DNA from: Acanthopleura granulata
Lineage: Eukaryota > Mollusca > Polyplacophora > Chitonida > Chitonidae
NCBI GenBank assembly: GCA_016165875.1
Contig: JABBOT010000032.1
Span: forward strand, 1,985,613 to 2,049,612
Reading direction: 5' to 3'
DNA: 64,000 nucleotides
Shown: positions 35,561 through 46,893 of the stretch, piece by piece
Layout: the number at the start of each line of letters is the position of its first letter
Position numbering within the stretch: position 1 is the first letter of the stretch
Notes under the pieces: generated by a model
What the model saw: the letters and a program-made list of their open reading frames with translations, nothing else
Told to the model about the DNA's origin: nothing
The model's database searches: none
Program-made: the position numbers and the translations under genes

Positions 35561-36224
35561 TTGTGAGGGGTGACGGCGCAAAAGTTTGTGGGTCAAAGAT
35601 ATCGGAGTATACTACTGACCCGTTCCTCAGGCACTTTGAAGATTTAAAGAGTATGGGGATCCTTACAACTGAATTACGTCCCCTGTCGGAAGATTCCACA
35701 AAGATAACATGAGGTTCCAACCCAGCTGCTCCCCCCTCCCGCACAGTCACATACTTACATACCCACATATGTGGTGCTGGGAGGTAATAGTCTTGTGAGA
35801 TAAAATAACCTGGCAAGCCCATTTTAGGTACGCTAATTACACACGCCTGGCATATCTTATGAGGTAAAGTAACATGCCTCGCAGAAAATACATACAACTC
35901 TCAAGACTAAAATATAACACAAACACACATTTTTTACAACCAGTACATTACAAACACACATCGCATAGGTTCAGGAAACCTGTGCACACACCTCACAAGC
36001 TAAATATACTGAATCCCAAAAGAAAGGCGAAATTTTCCAATGTCAAATCCGAAGTACCTTCTGAGTAATCAAAAGTATGTAGATATGTAATGGATGTTCC
36101 AGCGAGTGTGTATCAATTTTAAAGATGAGTATCTTCCGTAAACGCAGCAACCGTGGTGTCAGGCGGCAACAAATTGTGCTGATTTTCATTTTTATAATCC
36201 TCGTGAAGTGTTTGCCAGTTGAGT
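35561..36224. other. No gene seen
   Basis: Non-coding spacer between the GC-rich island and a Tc1/mariner relic. It probably includes the unrecognised left part of that transposon (about 36,110-36,224). Confidence 0.35.
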
Positions 36225-37085
36225 TGAATGCGCATTGTTTTGTCGAGACTCTTGGCCAGAGAACAGTTGAGTGCTGAGGAGCGTCAAAGAGCCATCGGCA
36301 ATATTGAGGCAGGTTTGAACGTGTTGCCAGGCATTATTGTACTCATCAGTCCACCATATACAGACTGCTTGACAGCTACCAGCAGACAAACACCGTCAAT
36401 GACCGTGCTCGGAGCGGGCGAACTCGTGTGAGGTCAAACCGTCAACACCGCTTTATTGTCAATTCCCATCCTCGGAATCGGTTCCTGCAAGCAGCCGCTA
36501 CAGCTCAAACACAGTTGGAACATCGAATTGACCCATCAGCACCAATACTGCCCGTCGCCGACTCAACGACGCGGTTTTGCGTTGTCGTCGACCTTATGTT
36601 GGTTCACGTTTGACTCCACGTCACAGGCGCGCTCGACTTAACTGGGCCGCAGGTCATCGGAACTGGCGCAATGGGCAATGGCAGAATTTCTTTTCGGCCG
36701 AGTGAGGTATGGCGACCTTGAAGTGAAAAGTTCAGTGATCCATGTGTATTGGAGAATGACCATTGGGGAAGGCCTTCCGTCATGCTTTGGGGGGCAATCA
36801 GCTGGGGACGTCACGTTCCTCCTGTGATCTTCCAAATCAATAGATATGGATGTGGCAGAGGCGTCACGGCGCAGCGCTACGTTGATGAAGTGTTGAGGCC
36901 TGTAGCATTTCGTTTTTTGTCCTAGAGCAAGATAATGCAAGAGCACATACCGCAAGAATTGACACAGACATTTCTACTAAACAACGACATCCAGGCGATA
37001 GATTGGCCAGCTTTAAGCCCGGATTTAAATCCTATCGAGCACCTCTGGGATGAAATTCAACGCCGCATTCCCCATCTACTCATGT
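36225..37085 (+). pseudogene. Tc1/mariner transposase relic
   Basis: Readable pieces in order are the helix-turn-helix region (STIYRLLDSYQQTNTVNDRA then RSGRTRVRSNRQ, about 36,340-36,450), a middle piece with LNWAAGHRNWRNGQW (about 36,640), SVMLWGAISWGRHVPP (about 36,780), DNARAHTAR (about 36,930) and AIDWPALSPDLNPIEHLWDE (about 37,000). The last two carry the second Asp and the final acidic residue of the DDE core. Many stops and frameshifts separate them. I could not identify terminal inverted repeats. An inactive DNA transposon. Confidence 0.8.
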
Positions 37086-37835
37086 AGTCAGTTACTTTGC
37101 AACAAAGCCACATTGACACTTACAATAACATTTCCTGGAGGTTCATCCGAAGTCCCTTCAAAAGCATTGGTAGAAGATGTACTGCTGTTGTTCACGTTAA
37201 TGGGGATCACGCTCGTTATTGACGTTAATTTTTATTCCATGAGAAAAAACAATTCCAAAAAGGCCTTGGCTGTTGAGCCAAATTAAATGAGTTCTCACAT
37301 TTCCATTCATTGAGAAGAATCAGTATGTTATGAACTTTTAATTGAGTTATTGTCTTGTTGTGTACGAGAAATTTGTTTTCATAAAGTCAACCGGCTCTTG
37401 CTCATTCGCGTTTTCTTTTTAATTCAATACAGCTTTTCAGCAAACAATTTTGCCTAGCTTGAAAGGTGGTATTTTGTTACTCTTAAGACTATTATGGTTC
37501 ATTACACACATTAAATTGATTCCTTCAGGTTTGCTTTTCACACGTAAAAACTTGTATAATAAACATTAACTGTTGATGATAACGAATGGAGTCATCAAGT
37601 ATGTACAAACATCTCACAGGTCAAACACTTCCTTATGTGCTATGAAAGTAAGATTGTGGACAGTGCAAACGTGGCAAGTTTTTCTCTTCTAGGTTTAGGA
37701 TTCAAGTAAGCCCTGAGAAGCCAACTTTCGTTCTCCCCTTTCTTCCAGGAAAAGAGATATATGGTGAAATTGCTTCAATCAAGCCTCAAGATGTACTAGT
37801 ACATTTCCTTGCTGTTCATCGGTTTATTGAAGCCG
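37086..37835. other. No gene seen
   Basis: Includes the expected right flank of the mariner relic. No recognised feature. Confidence 0.4.
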
Positions 37836-38035
37836 GGGCGTCCATGGCAGTGATGGTCATTGCGCTTGTGCTGCACAAGGACTCAGAAGCCTCACACCAA
37901 TGCGGTTGCTGTGAATTCAAGCCTAGGCTCTCTACCCGGCTTCCTCTCACCAATGACCATCATGCCGGCCGCTGTCGTTTAAGTGAAGATTCTTGAGTAC
38001 AGCGTAAAACAAAGAAAAATCAAATAAATAAATTT
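37836..38035 (+). mobile_element. SINE family 1 with internal deletion
   Basis: It has the head ('cattgcgcttgtgctgcaca'), 'caatgcggttgctgtgaatt', then jumps from 'cttcctctcacc' to 'catcatgccggccgctgtcg'. The tail is 'attcttgagtacagcgtaaa' plus AAATAAATAAAT. The segment with the two conserved GGAAGGTCTG/GTGGGTTTC blocks is missing. Confidence 0.75.
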
Positions 38036-38829
38036 ATTGAAGCAAAAAAGACTTAGAATATAACTAAACCGACAAGAGAATTCACGGGAAATTATTTATT
38101 TTGAAACGTTATAGGCGACCGAATGTAACGGCCTATAGTACATCAAAGTGGGCTTCATAATCATGAACGCAAAAAATACATTCTGATATATTCAATGGAT
38201 GACTAAATTTATTTACTAATTCATTTCTCCACGTGCGGTCTAGAAGTTTTCATTGTTTGTATGCTGGAGGAGGTTACTGTATTAGGTCAAGGGATCGAGA
38301 AGCCAAACAACTAAACATATTTAATCTCGTCCAACTCGTAGACAGAAAATATACACGTATTACACCACACATACACGTATTACACTCAGAGATTATTTCA
38401 ATACTAAGGCCTTCTTCTTAAATGTACACATGGTTTGGAGTACAGTTTAAAACAAAAATACAGTTGTCATGGGGCAACATTGTCGGGTTCAAGCCAACTG
38501 CATTCATCACAGGGCCATCACTAAAAATAGATCTGGTGGAAATAGCAGAACAAAAAAACACCACCATTAGGCATTTAATGGATTTAAACCACTGAACTGT
38601 ATGTTACTTTGTATTCTATTCAACAAGGCCTCCTTGCATTTACAAGAGGGATATAATAAAGCATTATAAGAGCTGAGTAAAACTGGCAAACAAGATTCAG
38701 TTGAACACAATATACGTTCGAAGAAATACATCCCTTTAAAAGGATAAAACTTTACCAGAAGCAATGTGATCAGTATAAATTGCGAGGGAGAGTGCTTCAT
38801 GGGTTCTGGTGGGTTCACCAACAGATGAA
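38036..38829. other. No gene seen
   Basis: AT-rich non-coding sequence. Confidence 0.4.
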
Positions 38830-39560
38830 AATGGAAACTTGTGAGTCGCAACACAATGTCATCTGCCTATCTATGAATCAGTCATATATAAAACTGTATA
38901 TGGAAAATAATTGGAGTTGTAGCCTTGACATGAAATCATATCAAGTTATAACGTATATGCACGACAACAGCAATCTGGTTACCATGGCAACAGTGAAAGT
39001 CAACAAGGGCGAGTTCCATCACATCGTCACCAAGAATTAAAACTGAATAAGGAAAACAATTGGAGTTATAATCCGGACACAACGTTTATACTTAGCTATA
39101 TTGTAGATATCAGGGAAATGGTAATATGGTTACTATGGCAATCAAGGCAATGGACAAATGTGAGTCATGACACACTGGATCTATGCATCCACCAAATATT
39201 AAACCTGCATATGGAAAACGGGGTTGTAGTCCAGATATCAAATCATATCCATTAATACACCATATATAGGGAAAATAGTGATTCATGGCTATGGCAAAAT
39301 GGAACAACTGTGACTCGTCACATCTGTATCTATGTATTGGCAGAAAATGAAACCTCCATATGTAAAACAATTCATATGCTTTGTAGTCCAGAGACAAAAT
39401 CATATCTATTTATAAAGTTTATGTGGGGATTAGAGCAATCTGGTTACCATAGCAACGGTGAAAACTGACAAATGTTAGTCATGACAGATTGTCATAATGT
39501 AAGTAGTGCCTAAGAATGGTCAGATGTAAGTCGCGACACCTCGACATCTGTGTATCTATG
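38830..39560 (+). repeat. Diverged tandem array with X-box-like palindromes
   Basis: About four to five units of roughly 150-165 bases share the block order 'tgtgagtc.tgacac', 'atctatg.at', 'tatggaaaa.a..ttggagttgtag' with 'tc.agac...aaatcatatc', then 'tggttaccatggcaac'. The last block is a near-perfect palindrome, at 38,978-38,991 (GTTACCATGGCAAC), 39,129-39,142 (GTTACTATGGCAAT) and 39,443-39,456 (GTTACCATAGCAAC). A decayed fourth lies near 39,280. No coding capacity is seen. Confidence 0.7.
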
Positions 39561-39666
39561 CATAAAAAAGCAATTTGCAGCGGACATTGCAAGGTTGCAT
39601 TGATGGTTTTGATTTGAATCTCTGACCCTTGATGCAGGTATGAAGCAAAATCATAAACAGATCGGG

Positions 39667-39915
39667 TTACGGTCCTATAGGTTGCTTGGTATTATTAGCT
39701 AAAGTCTTGCTGTCTTCTGTCTTTTTTTTTCTCTGTACTTCAGCATTGAATTTGCTTTTGATATCCATCCAATCTCTCTTACTGCTTGAAGGATACTTGC
39801 TGTGTATTAAGAAATTCTGACAAAAGAGTTTGCTTGGAACCTTCAAACTTTCAATGTCTGTTGCAAAGTATGTTGCAAGCTCTGTGCATTTTTCTTTAGT
39901 CCAGATATTGTTTTT
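39667..39915 (-). CDS. Terminal exon, SANT/Myb-like domain (gene M, exon M4)
   Basis: Minus-strand exon bounded by a good acceptor (tttatcttttgcag, AG at 39,916-39,917), running to a TAA at 39,667-39,669. It encodes about 82 residues starting KNNIWTKEKCTELATYFATD, then PSKLFCQNFL and SSKRDWMDIKSKFNAEV. The spacing of the two tryptophans and the K/E-rich helices is that of a SANT/Myb-like DNA- or chromatin-binding domain. The C-terminal tail is Lys-rich. It looks like the last coding exon of a gene whose other exons lie at higher coordinates. The reading phase at its start (0) does not match the end of segment M3, so an exon may be missing or the gene is damaged. Confidence 0.5.
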   Translation of the reverse strand, partial: KNNIWTKEKCTELATYFATDIESLKVPSKLFCQNFLIHSKYPSSSKRDWMDIKSKFNAEVQRKKKTEDSKTLANNTKQPIGP

Positions 39916-40457
39916 CTGCAAAAGATAAACATAACGCATTATGGAAATACTTATGGAAAATGGACAGTTATCTTGTGAGGTACAGCAACATACCTTATAG
40001 AAAAATACACACACCTCTTAAGATCCAACATCATGACACACACATTTCACAGTAATCAACTGCTTTTCAGGAAACAAGTTATCATTGCTTGTGAGGTAAG
40101 ATTTTGTGATTCACAGGTCCACACACAACTGTATGTCCATTCAAAAATGTTAATCTTAATTCAAAAGACAGATTTGGGAGGCAGTTCTCATGGTTTGAAT
40201 GCTTTCAATACAAAACCTGTCTGTCTCAAAATCATTTACAACCTAGCTGCAGGTACTGAGTAGAGACGTTGGTTATATCAGAAGGTTAATCTTATCATCC
40301 ACACTGCATGCCACACAAGATTGGCTATACATAATTTTCAGAACATTAATTTCACCATACATTTATTACTTTTAACATGGAACCTCTCTGATCAGCATTA
40401 TACAAGGGTAGACTGTTTCAAATGAAATCACGAAGCTACATTTATAACCCATCAGCT

Positions 40458-40700
40458 AACTTATTAATTTATTTCATTGGTGTTTTGCATAATAAAAATA
40501 TTCCACTAATATGGCGGTGGCCAGCATTATGGTGGAAGGAAAAAGAGCACCGCCATCGGCAGGATGTTGGCAGACCTTTCCACATACGACCGGAGAAGGA
40601 AGCCAGCATGGGTTGGCCTGTAACGGACACCGGCCACAGTGGTGAGAGGTTCCTAGGTCATTACACTGTGCCAGAATACTAAACCATTCGACAACGGAGG
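40458..40700 (-). mobile_element. SINE family 1, nearly complete
   Basis: On the plus strand: 'atttatttcattggtgtttt', 'atggcggtggccagcattat', 'ggcagacctttccacatacg', 'cggagaaggaagccagcatg', 'ggtcattacactgtgcc' and 'caacggaggcccct'. It lies in what would be an intron of the minus-strand gene. Confidence 0.85.
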
Positions 40701-41411
40701 CCCCTCATCAGTTAACAAACAAAAAATGTGAAGTTTAGGCACAACTTAAATGTACATTGAGACTAATATTCTGTATACTGTGTGGTGTTTCACTTTCTCT
40801 CCTGTCCCTGTCTGTCTTTTCTGCTCTTTTTCTCTAAGATTAAGAAGTTTATTTCATAGTTAACAATCTGATTATGAAACAGTTTAAAACACAGAATTGT
40901 TGGTGTTAAAAAGCCATCTAAAGTTGTATTATCTCACAATGAAAAATCAATGACCTTAGCTATGTCCATTCTAACATCTCAAGGTATGATTTACACAGGT
41001 TCATTCATGGCGGGAAGGTGCTAGCGTCTCAAATTGGTGAATGATAATTGGCAGATCCACAACAGCTTCAGTCATTGAGAAACTTTGAATTTCCTAACCA
41101 GTGTAATCATATTATGATGTGTCATTCCTCATACTGAAGGCGATATTTAATAAAACATTGCTTTATTATCTAATCCAGGGGAAGTACGAAATTTCACAAA
41201 AAGATACATGACATGAGTTTTCTGTTGTCTGATATCCCGAATTATGTGTTATGTAAAATTTTTACCAGGATTTATAGATATGGGGCATACGACTGCTTGG
41301 AACTTGCTGGGTTGGAATGATTACAAACAAACGAGAAAGCCGGTCCAAATGTATACATCTTAAAGGCTACATTAAATATAACAAGGTTTACAGTATTTAC
41401 AGTAAACTTAC

Positions 41412-41534
41412 GAACTGGTTCTTCAGTGTCACTATCCTCAAACTCTTCTTCCTCCTCCTCTTTCAAGGACACCTCATCCAAAGACATACGATCAATTGTT
41501 GAAAATTTTGACATGTATACTACATACAAGTTGC
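41412..41534 (-). CDS. Acidic exon (gene M, exon M3)
   Basis: Minus-strand segment between an acceptor (AG at 41,535-41,536, gtgggtgcag) and a consensus donor (gtaagt starting at 41,411). It encodes about 40 residues: NLYVVYMSKFSTIDRMSLDE, then VSLKEEEEEEFEDSDTEEPV. The run of glutamates and Ser/Asp clusters marks an acidic linker, probably nuclear. In related invertebrate proteins, as I recall them, such a linker separates the body from a C-terminal SANT-like domain. It ends with one extra base (phase 1), which does not fit M4 directly. Confidence 0.4.
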
Positions 41535-42901
41535 CTGCACCCACTATTGTAATACTGACAAATGTTATAATTGAGACAAATAGATGGTATGATCCTTATA
41601 TCAATGACACAGCAGTAAACCCGTATGAGCTTTTAATTTATCTTCAACATGAATAGTAAGTGGCCAAATGTTTGAGTGGCATACAAACACTCGGTAGGAT
41701 AATACAGAAGACAGTGCTATGGAAAATAACATCTCTGAATGAGTCAAATGAATAAGTCTAGAAGCTTAAAAGGCTTCAGTTTAGTACCATATTTCTTTTT
41801 ATTTCTTGGACCCTTATTTAGCCATAACTACAGGTACTACAAATGCTGTCGTCGCCTCACCAACTATCACAGGTATGATGGATTAGCACTTCTACATAGC
41901 ATACGCTGAGCTCTTGGGAACAAATTCCATCGTGTAGAAAACGTAATATTGTGAAGTTGTTTCGTCAAAATATAAAAGTGGACTATTACATATTTTCAAT
42001 GGTGTATGACTGTAATGGAGTTCTTCTGTTTTCTTGATAAAACAACCTCATGTGACTTGTGATCAAACGATTATTATTTCATCAAAGCTTAAGTTGGATG
42101 CGACTGACAAATATGATCTACAAACCATGATTCCCCGGTCCGAGGACATCACATGACAGCCATTATGATATGCGTCAAACTCCACGCAGCGCTGAAAAAT
42201 ACTAGCTGCTTATCTTCTTTCTACAGACATATTAAAAAATATATAATCTGACATAATCTGGAGACTGTCGTCCTTTGAATCCATGGGTTTTATCACAGGA
42301 GAGCTGTTTGACCCACAAAGGATTGAAACAAAAATACAGATTTTTTTCATATGTACATGTATTTTATAGAGCTAGATGGGAGTTCAGTCCATCGTGGATA
42401 ATTTGGAAACAGATGTCAAAATGTGACTTTGAAACAGAGAAAACAGCTCGTATGTTTCAATACAGTTATGTATTTATATGCAGTTCTTCATCAAAGAAAC
42501 AAAAACTACTGGGAGTTTTGTTTTTACCTCAAGCTTAACTTAATGGACTCTCAACACTTCAGCCTACTGCCTTTGTTTTGCCCATTCCATGCCAAAACAG
42601 TGAAAACTTCTACAGCATGTTTCAATTTATAAACAGAATAAATTTTTCAGGAACATACTCTGTATCGGGCTGTGCGTTTTTTAAGTTAAATGGAGGGACG
42701 GCGCCACATAAGTCCTTCTTAACGAGTGTTTATCACTATCAAAACTTATAATGCCGAATTAAAACATTCGCTGTCGATTATTCTGTGTTAAATATCTCTT
42801 CACAGTTCAACAAAATGCAACTGATCCATTTTGCATCTAAACGTCTGAATAGCCTTGGACCTTAAATTTCCTGTGATTTTGTCCACAAAGCCCTCCAAAT
42901 G
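41535..42901. other. No gene seen; probable intron of gene M
   Basis: AT-rich with no recognised element. If gene M is real this lies between exons M2 and M3. Confidence 0.35.
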
Positions 42902-43003
42902 GTCACGTACATGTCATGTGACACATTGATAGTTTGTCACGTACATGTCGTGTGACACATTGATAGTTTGTCACGTACATGTCATGTGACACATTGATAG
43001 TTT
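42902..43003. repeat. Three tandem copies of a 34-bp unit
   Basis: Units start at 42,902, 42,936 and 42,970, and only one base differs (atgtcAtg or atgtcGtg). Each unit begins GTCACGTACATGT and contains GTGAC 16 bases on, giving an internal imperfect palindrome, then ends ACATTGATAGTTT. Confidence 0.95.
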
Positions 43004-44107
43004 GCCTTTTCGGCCATTAAGTGTTGGAACTCTTGTAGATCTCCTGCAGATGAGTTAATGTGTCTATTGCGTAAGGGATCATAGAAAAGAATGAAGCAAC
43101 AACATACAGACGACAAGTTTTACCTGCTGTATAAATTAACTTCGGATGCAGGCAGTGATATGTGCTCAGTTGCCATGACTCGCAACATGTCCTACCCTGC
43201 TATTTTTGTAAATTCAGGGGCAAGGGAGACGTTAGATGTTGCGATGTAGTGTCTTGCTTTTACAAAAAGGAAGGGATAGGCCTTCTGTTCAGTTTCCTGT
43301 TGGGGATGAAGACCACTGAGGAACTGGTTAAGCTTTTCGAAACGTTCATTACTCCCCCTACTGTCCATTCGTTCTTAGTTTGAAAAGACGGTTTGTCGAT
43401 CAGCCTTCAAGAATTGTCTGAATAATTGAAGGTCCAAATGACCTAATAAAATTCAACAGTGTCTACAAAAAATTATAGTCACACTCATTATGTTCATTCT
43501 CAAACTGAACGTCTGCTTCAATGTAAATGTGTGAAACAGAAGTAAACAACTAATTCAAGTAGCATTATGTATTTACTTTGGAAAAGGCGAAAGCTGTCGT
43601 AACATCTTGTGCTTGAAATTGAATCCAACCAATAAGTAACATATGAACGAGTGGGCTGAGGGCAACTTCAGACGTCTTTAAACTGCAAAGACCAACATGA
43701 GCTCCAACTCCAGCCTTCGTCTTGGTGACCTACGCCCTTAAAACTATCATAGAAGAATACTACAACCTGTAAAAAGCAATCACCAACATTGGGAAGGTAT
43801 CATTTCAATTGGTTTGTCAAGTTACATCCAATAGAAATATTTTTTATCCTAACTTAACACGAAACCTAAATATACTTCAAGCATACTATCTTCAAAATTT
43901 AGATCTCCTACACTTAGGTTTTAATTACACAGACAAACGGCAAGTTTATCATCAACGCATTCAAACAAAAAATATTTTAAAAAAATAAACATTATCCTGT
44001 AGTTATCATTATGGACATTCAGTGAATGTCCCAAATGACGCGCAGTCCAACTTAACTCTTCTGAGGCAACCTCAACAACCTAGAATAAAGACAATATTGT
44101 CTAAAAT
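43004..44107. other. No gene seen; probable intron of gene M
   Basis: AT-rich non-coding sequence. I looked for another minus-strand exon here and did not find one I can support. Confidence 0.35.
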
Positions 44108-44384
44108 TATTTATGTACTTATGCAAATTAATGTTTTACTCCCTACTCAAAAACATTTCACTTGTGCAACTGCAGGAAGCAATATGGTGAGAGGAAACAA
44201 GGCCGAGCCCGGGGGAAAACCACAACCATCAGCAGGTTGCTAGCTGACCTTCCCAAGTACTACCAGAGTGGAAACCAGTGTGAGGTGGGGTTCAATTCAC
44301 AGAGATCGCATTGGGGAGAGGTACCTGGGTCATTACGCTGCACTAGCGCGCTAACCTCCTTTGCAACCGAGGCCCCTGTCTAAA
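44108..44384 (-). mobile_element. SINE family 1, near full length
   Basis: On the plus strand: 'ttaatgttttactccctact', 'caaaaacatttcacttg', 'gaggaaacaaggccgagccc', 'caccatcagcaggttgct'-type block, 'gcattggggagaggtacctg', 'ggtcattacgctgcactagc' and 'gcaaccgaggcccc'. Confidence 0.85.
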
Positions 44385-44826
44385 ATTAGGTATGAGGACT
44401 AAAAAAGAAATATATCAGTAATAGTCCCATAGAGCAACACATGGAATATTTTCTAAATGTACTGTCAAAACGAGAAAAAAAAAAGAATTAATGATCAACA
44501 TAAGGGACTGACAATCATATCATTCTACCCCGACACTGAAGAACATTTCTTGAACAATTAAATCTACCACTGAGTTACAGTCAATCATGTCAAAGCTTTA
44601 CAAGGTCATTCCTTGTGTCATTTAGCAAGAGGTTATGCTAGAAGACTAAGGACATCTTAATTAATACACCTACATTTAATTTTAACCACATTATTAGTTA
44701 TAAGGGCAATATTTTAATATATTTTAATATTTTAATACAATAGCCACTGCAAAAAAGGCACCGAATTAATATCAACGAAAATTATTAGGTGTGTAACACA
44801 AAGTTCTTCAGTCTTTTCTTGCTTAC

Positions 44827-44950
44827 CTGGGTAGCCGTGGAGATATACTGCCTCATCAGAGTACATCGCAATAAATGTGGACTGGTCATGTCAACCCGTA
44901 TACCATTCTGATGGTTCTCTTGGAATCTGCAACTCTGATTACTGATTTAC
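44827..44950 (-). pseudogene. Exon-like segment M2, frame broken (gene M)
   Basis: Minus-strand segment with a good acceptor (tatgttttcatcag, AG at 44,951-44,952) and donor (gtaagc from 44,826). The phase joins correctly to M1 (one base plus two give GGT). Translation gives GKSVIRVADSKRTIRMVYGL, then a stop. A frame offset by one recovers MTSPHLLRCTLMRQYISTAT up to the donor. The two halves look like one conserved segment interrupted by a small indel. Function is not evident beyond the gene M context. Confidence 0.4.
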
Positions 44951-45721
44951 CTGATGAAAACATAAAATAAGATGTTCTGCAAATACGGAGATGTCTTTCA
45001 ACATATCTTGTTGCTGAAGTTCACTTCAGATACGTTTGTTAACGCTACATTAGCATATTATGTTAGCTCAATGAACAACGAAAATCAAATAATTTAGGAC
45101 TAAAAGTGCACGTAGAATGACAATTTTTCCTTTAATACTGAACATTTAGCAATAAGACTCTAATTAATTTCTGGAGTCAGTAATTTAAGTTAAGCTGTAA
45201 GATTCTGATTGTGGGAAGACTATTTACGGCTACATATACAAATGATATGATCGTGGCTAATTCAGTTGATTTATCTGAAGAACTGCCAGACCTGCATAAT
45301 ATATATGAATACCTAAATATATCTCTTCCAACTTACAGCCTCTGATTTCACTTGAGATAGAAGTGTAGGCCATATTTATGGTAGGTAGGTGGTTTTCAGT
45401 TTACGCCACTGCCATTGCCTACGCAAGTAGGCTCTTTGGTACTTTCAATCATGTATTGTCACAACTCCCTATCAACTGAGTTGAGATTCTTAGGAATCTC
45501 AGAAAATTCCCCCACCACGGCTGATTGTGAAGTGCTTGTCCTTGCAAATTCAATAAATCAATTGAAGTTTGTTCCACATAAAACCCTGCAACAGTATCCT
45601 AAAACAGCCGCATAAAATAGATTCTAGACTTTTAGCATACATATCAGACAGGATGCATGCAGAATACTGGTTATGTGTAATGTTTCTGTTCATGTATAAC
45701 ATTCACGAATTAAAAACATAC
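44951..45721. other. Putative intron of gene M
   Basis: Bounded by the M1 donor and M2 acceptor. Contains nothing recognised. Confidence 0.35.
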
Positions 45722-45974
45722 CACTGTTAACAAACAAGAACTGTTCTTGAGTGTCCACTTGCAACACCCCTGCTGCCCTTACAGTTTCACCAGCAACAAA
45801 TTCCATCGCTTTTGTACAGTCGTTTGATATAAATACTGGCCTGTCCTCCCACGTTTTCCTCTGATCGTGACAAAATCCCGAGATTTAAATAGTTCCCTTT
45901 GCAAGGTAGCCAGGTGACTTCTTAATTCCTCCTGGAGGATGTCACTGACATTCCGATCCCCGTATGTCTTCAAC
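45722..45974 (-). pseudogene. Exon-like segment M1 with RGKRGR motif, one frameshift (gene M)
   Basis: Minus-strand segment with acceptor (cctgttctgtttag, AG at 45,975-45,976) and donor (gtatgt from 45,721). The first part reads LKTYGDRNVSDILQEELRSH, then LATLQRELFKSRDFVTIRGKRGRT. Near 45,841 the frame shifts by one base. The continuation is PVFISNDCTKAMEFVAGETV and RAAGVLQVDTQEQFLFVNSG up to the donor. The RGKRGR basic block, followed by a hydrophobic strand and an N-G end, recalls a family of multi-exon proteins of fishes and marine invertebrates with a SANT-like C-terminus. That family may derive from a tyrosine-recombinase transposon. This is an inference from pattern. Confidence 0.45.
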
Positions 45975-46209
45975 CTAAACAGAACAGGGGACATAACTTA
46001 GTCCAACATACAACAATCTACAATTTCAAGTATACCTTAGATCAACCTTAACAAAACATATCTGGCTGGTTGCTTGGATTTAATACCGTACCTAGCAGTA
46101 TTTCATCTAATATGATAGTGGTATGTGAATGATTGTGGGAGGAAGCTGGAAAGAGCCAGAAGGGAACTCATTCTCCTCAGCAAGATTCACTGACACCTGC
46201 CCTCCCACT

Positions 46210-46460
46210 TAATTTATTTGTTTATATTTTATAAGATTGGTGGTTTACGCCAATACGACAGCAGCCAGTGTCATGGTGGGAGGAAACCGGGAAAACCCAA
46301 GAACATCCACAGGCTGTTGGGAGACCTTCCCACGTACGCTTTCGCACTTAAAGCCAGAAGAATACAATGGAGAACCAGATCTGAGCCTTCACCTCATTGG
46401 TGGAAGTCTACAGTGATGGTAAGTCGAGTGCCTTAGACCACTTGCCCATCTTGGACCCGC
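46210..46460 (-). mobile_element. SINE family 1, decayed
   Basis: 'atttatttgtttatat' tail, 'ggtggtttacgccaatacga', 'cagtgtcatggtgggaggaa', 'gagaccttcccacgtacg' and 'gaaccagatctgagcc'. Confidence 0.75.
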
Positions 46461-46688
46461 AGCACATAAGGAATAACCAAAATAATAAGTCACACTGTCA
46501 TTTGCATATATTCTTAAATACACGAATGCAGAAGAATAAATGGAAATGAAGTCTATCAAGGCGCACCAAATATTAAAATATAACCCACTTAGGTGCCAAA
46601 ACTTGCTTCACCCACGTAGAACTGGTTAATGACTTGATTATGCACTGGGCCTATCCACTTACGATATGTGCCATAACTCACTTCAGTG

Positions 46689-46893
46689 AGCATTAAAATC
46701 TCCCATAATTATGAAAGGAATTGGCAGTGGTTCTTTAAATTATGCAACTCCGAAAATGACAAAGACGAATGAGGAGGAACATAAACTGAATATAAAATGA
46801 TTGTATCCGATAAAGAAACACGGACGGCCGCAGCCTGAAGCTCCGAATCAAGGGCAACAGGACTGTGAATAATATTATTATTCACAAAGATAG
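46689..46893 (-). pseudogene. LINE copy D, endonuclease fragment
   Basis: It encodes, on the minus strand, SIFVNNNIIHSPVALDSELQ followed by a YVPPHSSLSFSELHNLK segment of the APE domain. It is cut at 46,893, where copy C begins with its 3' tail. Confidence 0.75.

Noticed and set aside
42902..43003. CRISPR-like array
   Set aside because: Units are directly abutting without spacers, and the context is eukaryotic.
44022..44383. Two overlapping 73-codon plus frames
   Set aside because: Both fall inside a reverse-oriented SINE.
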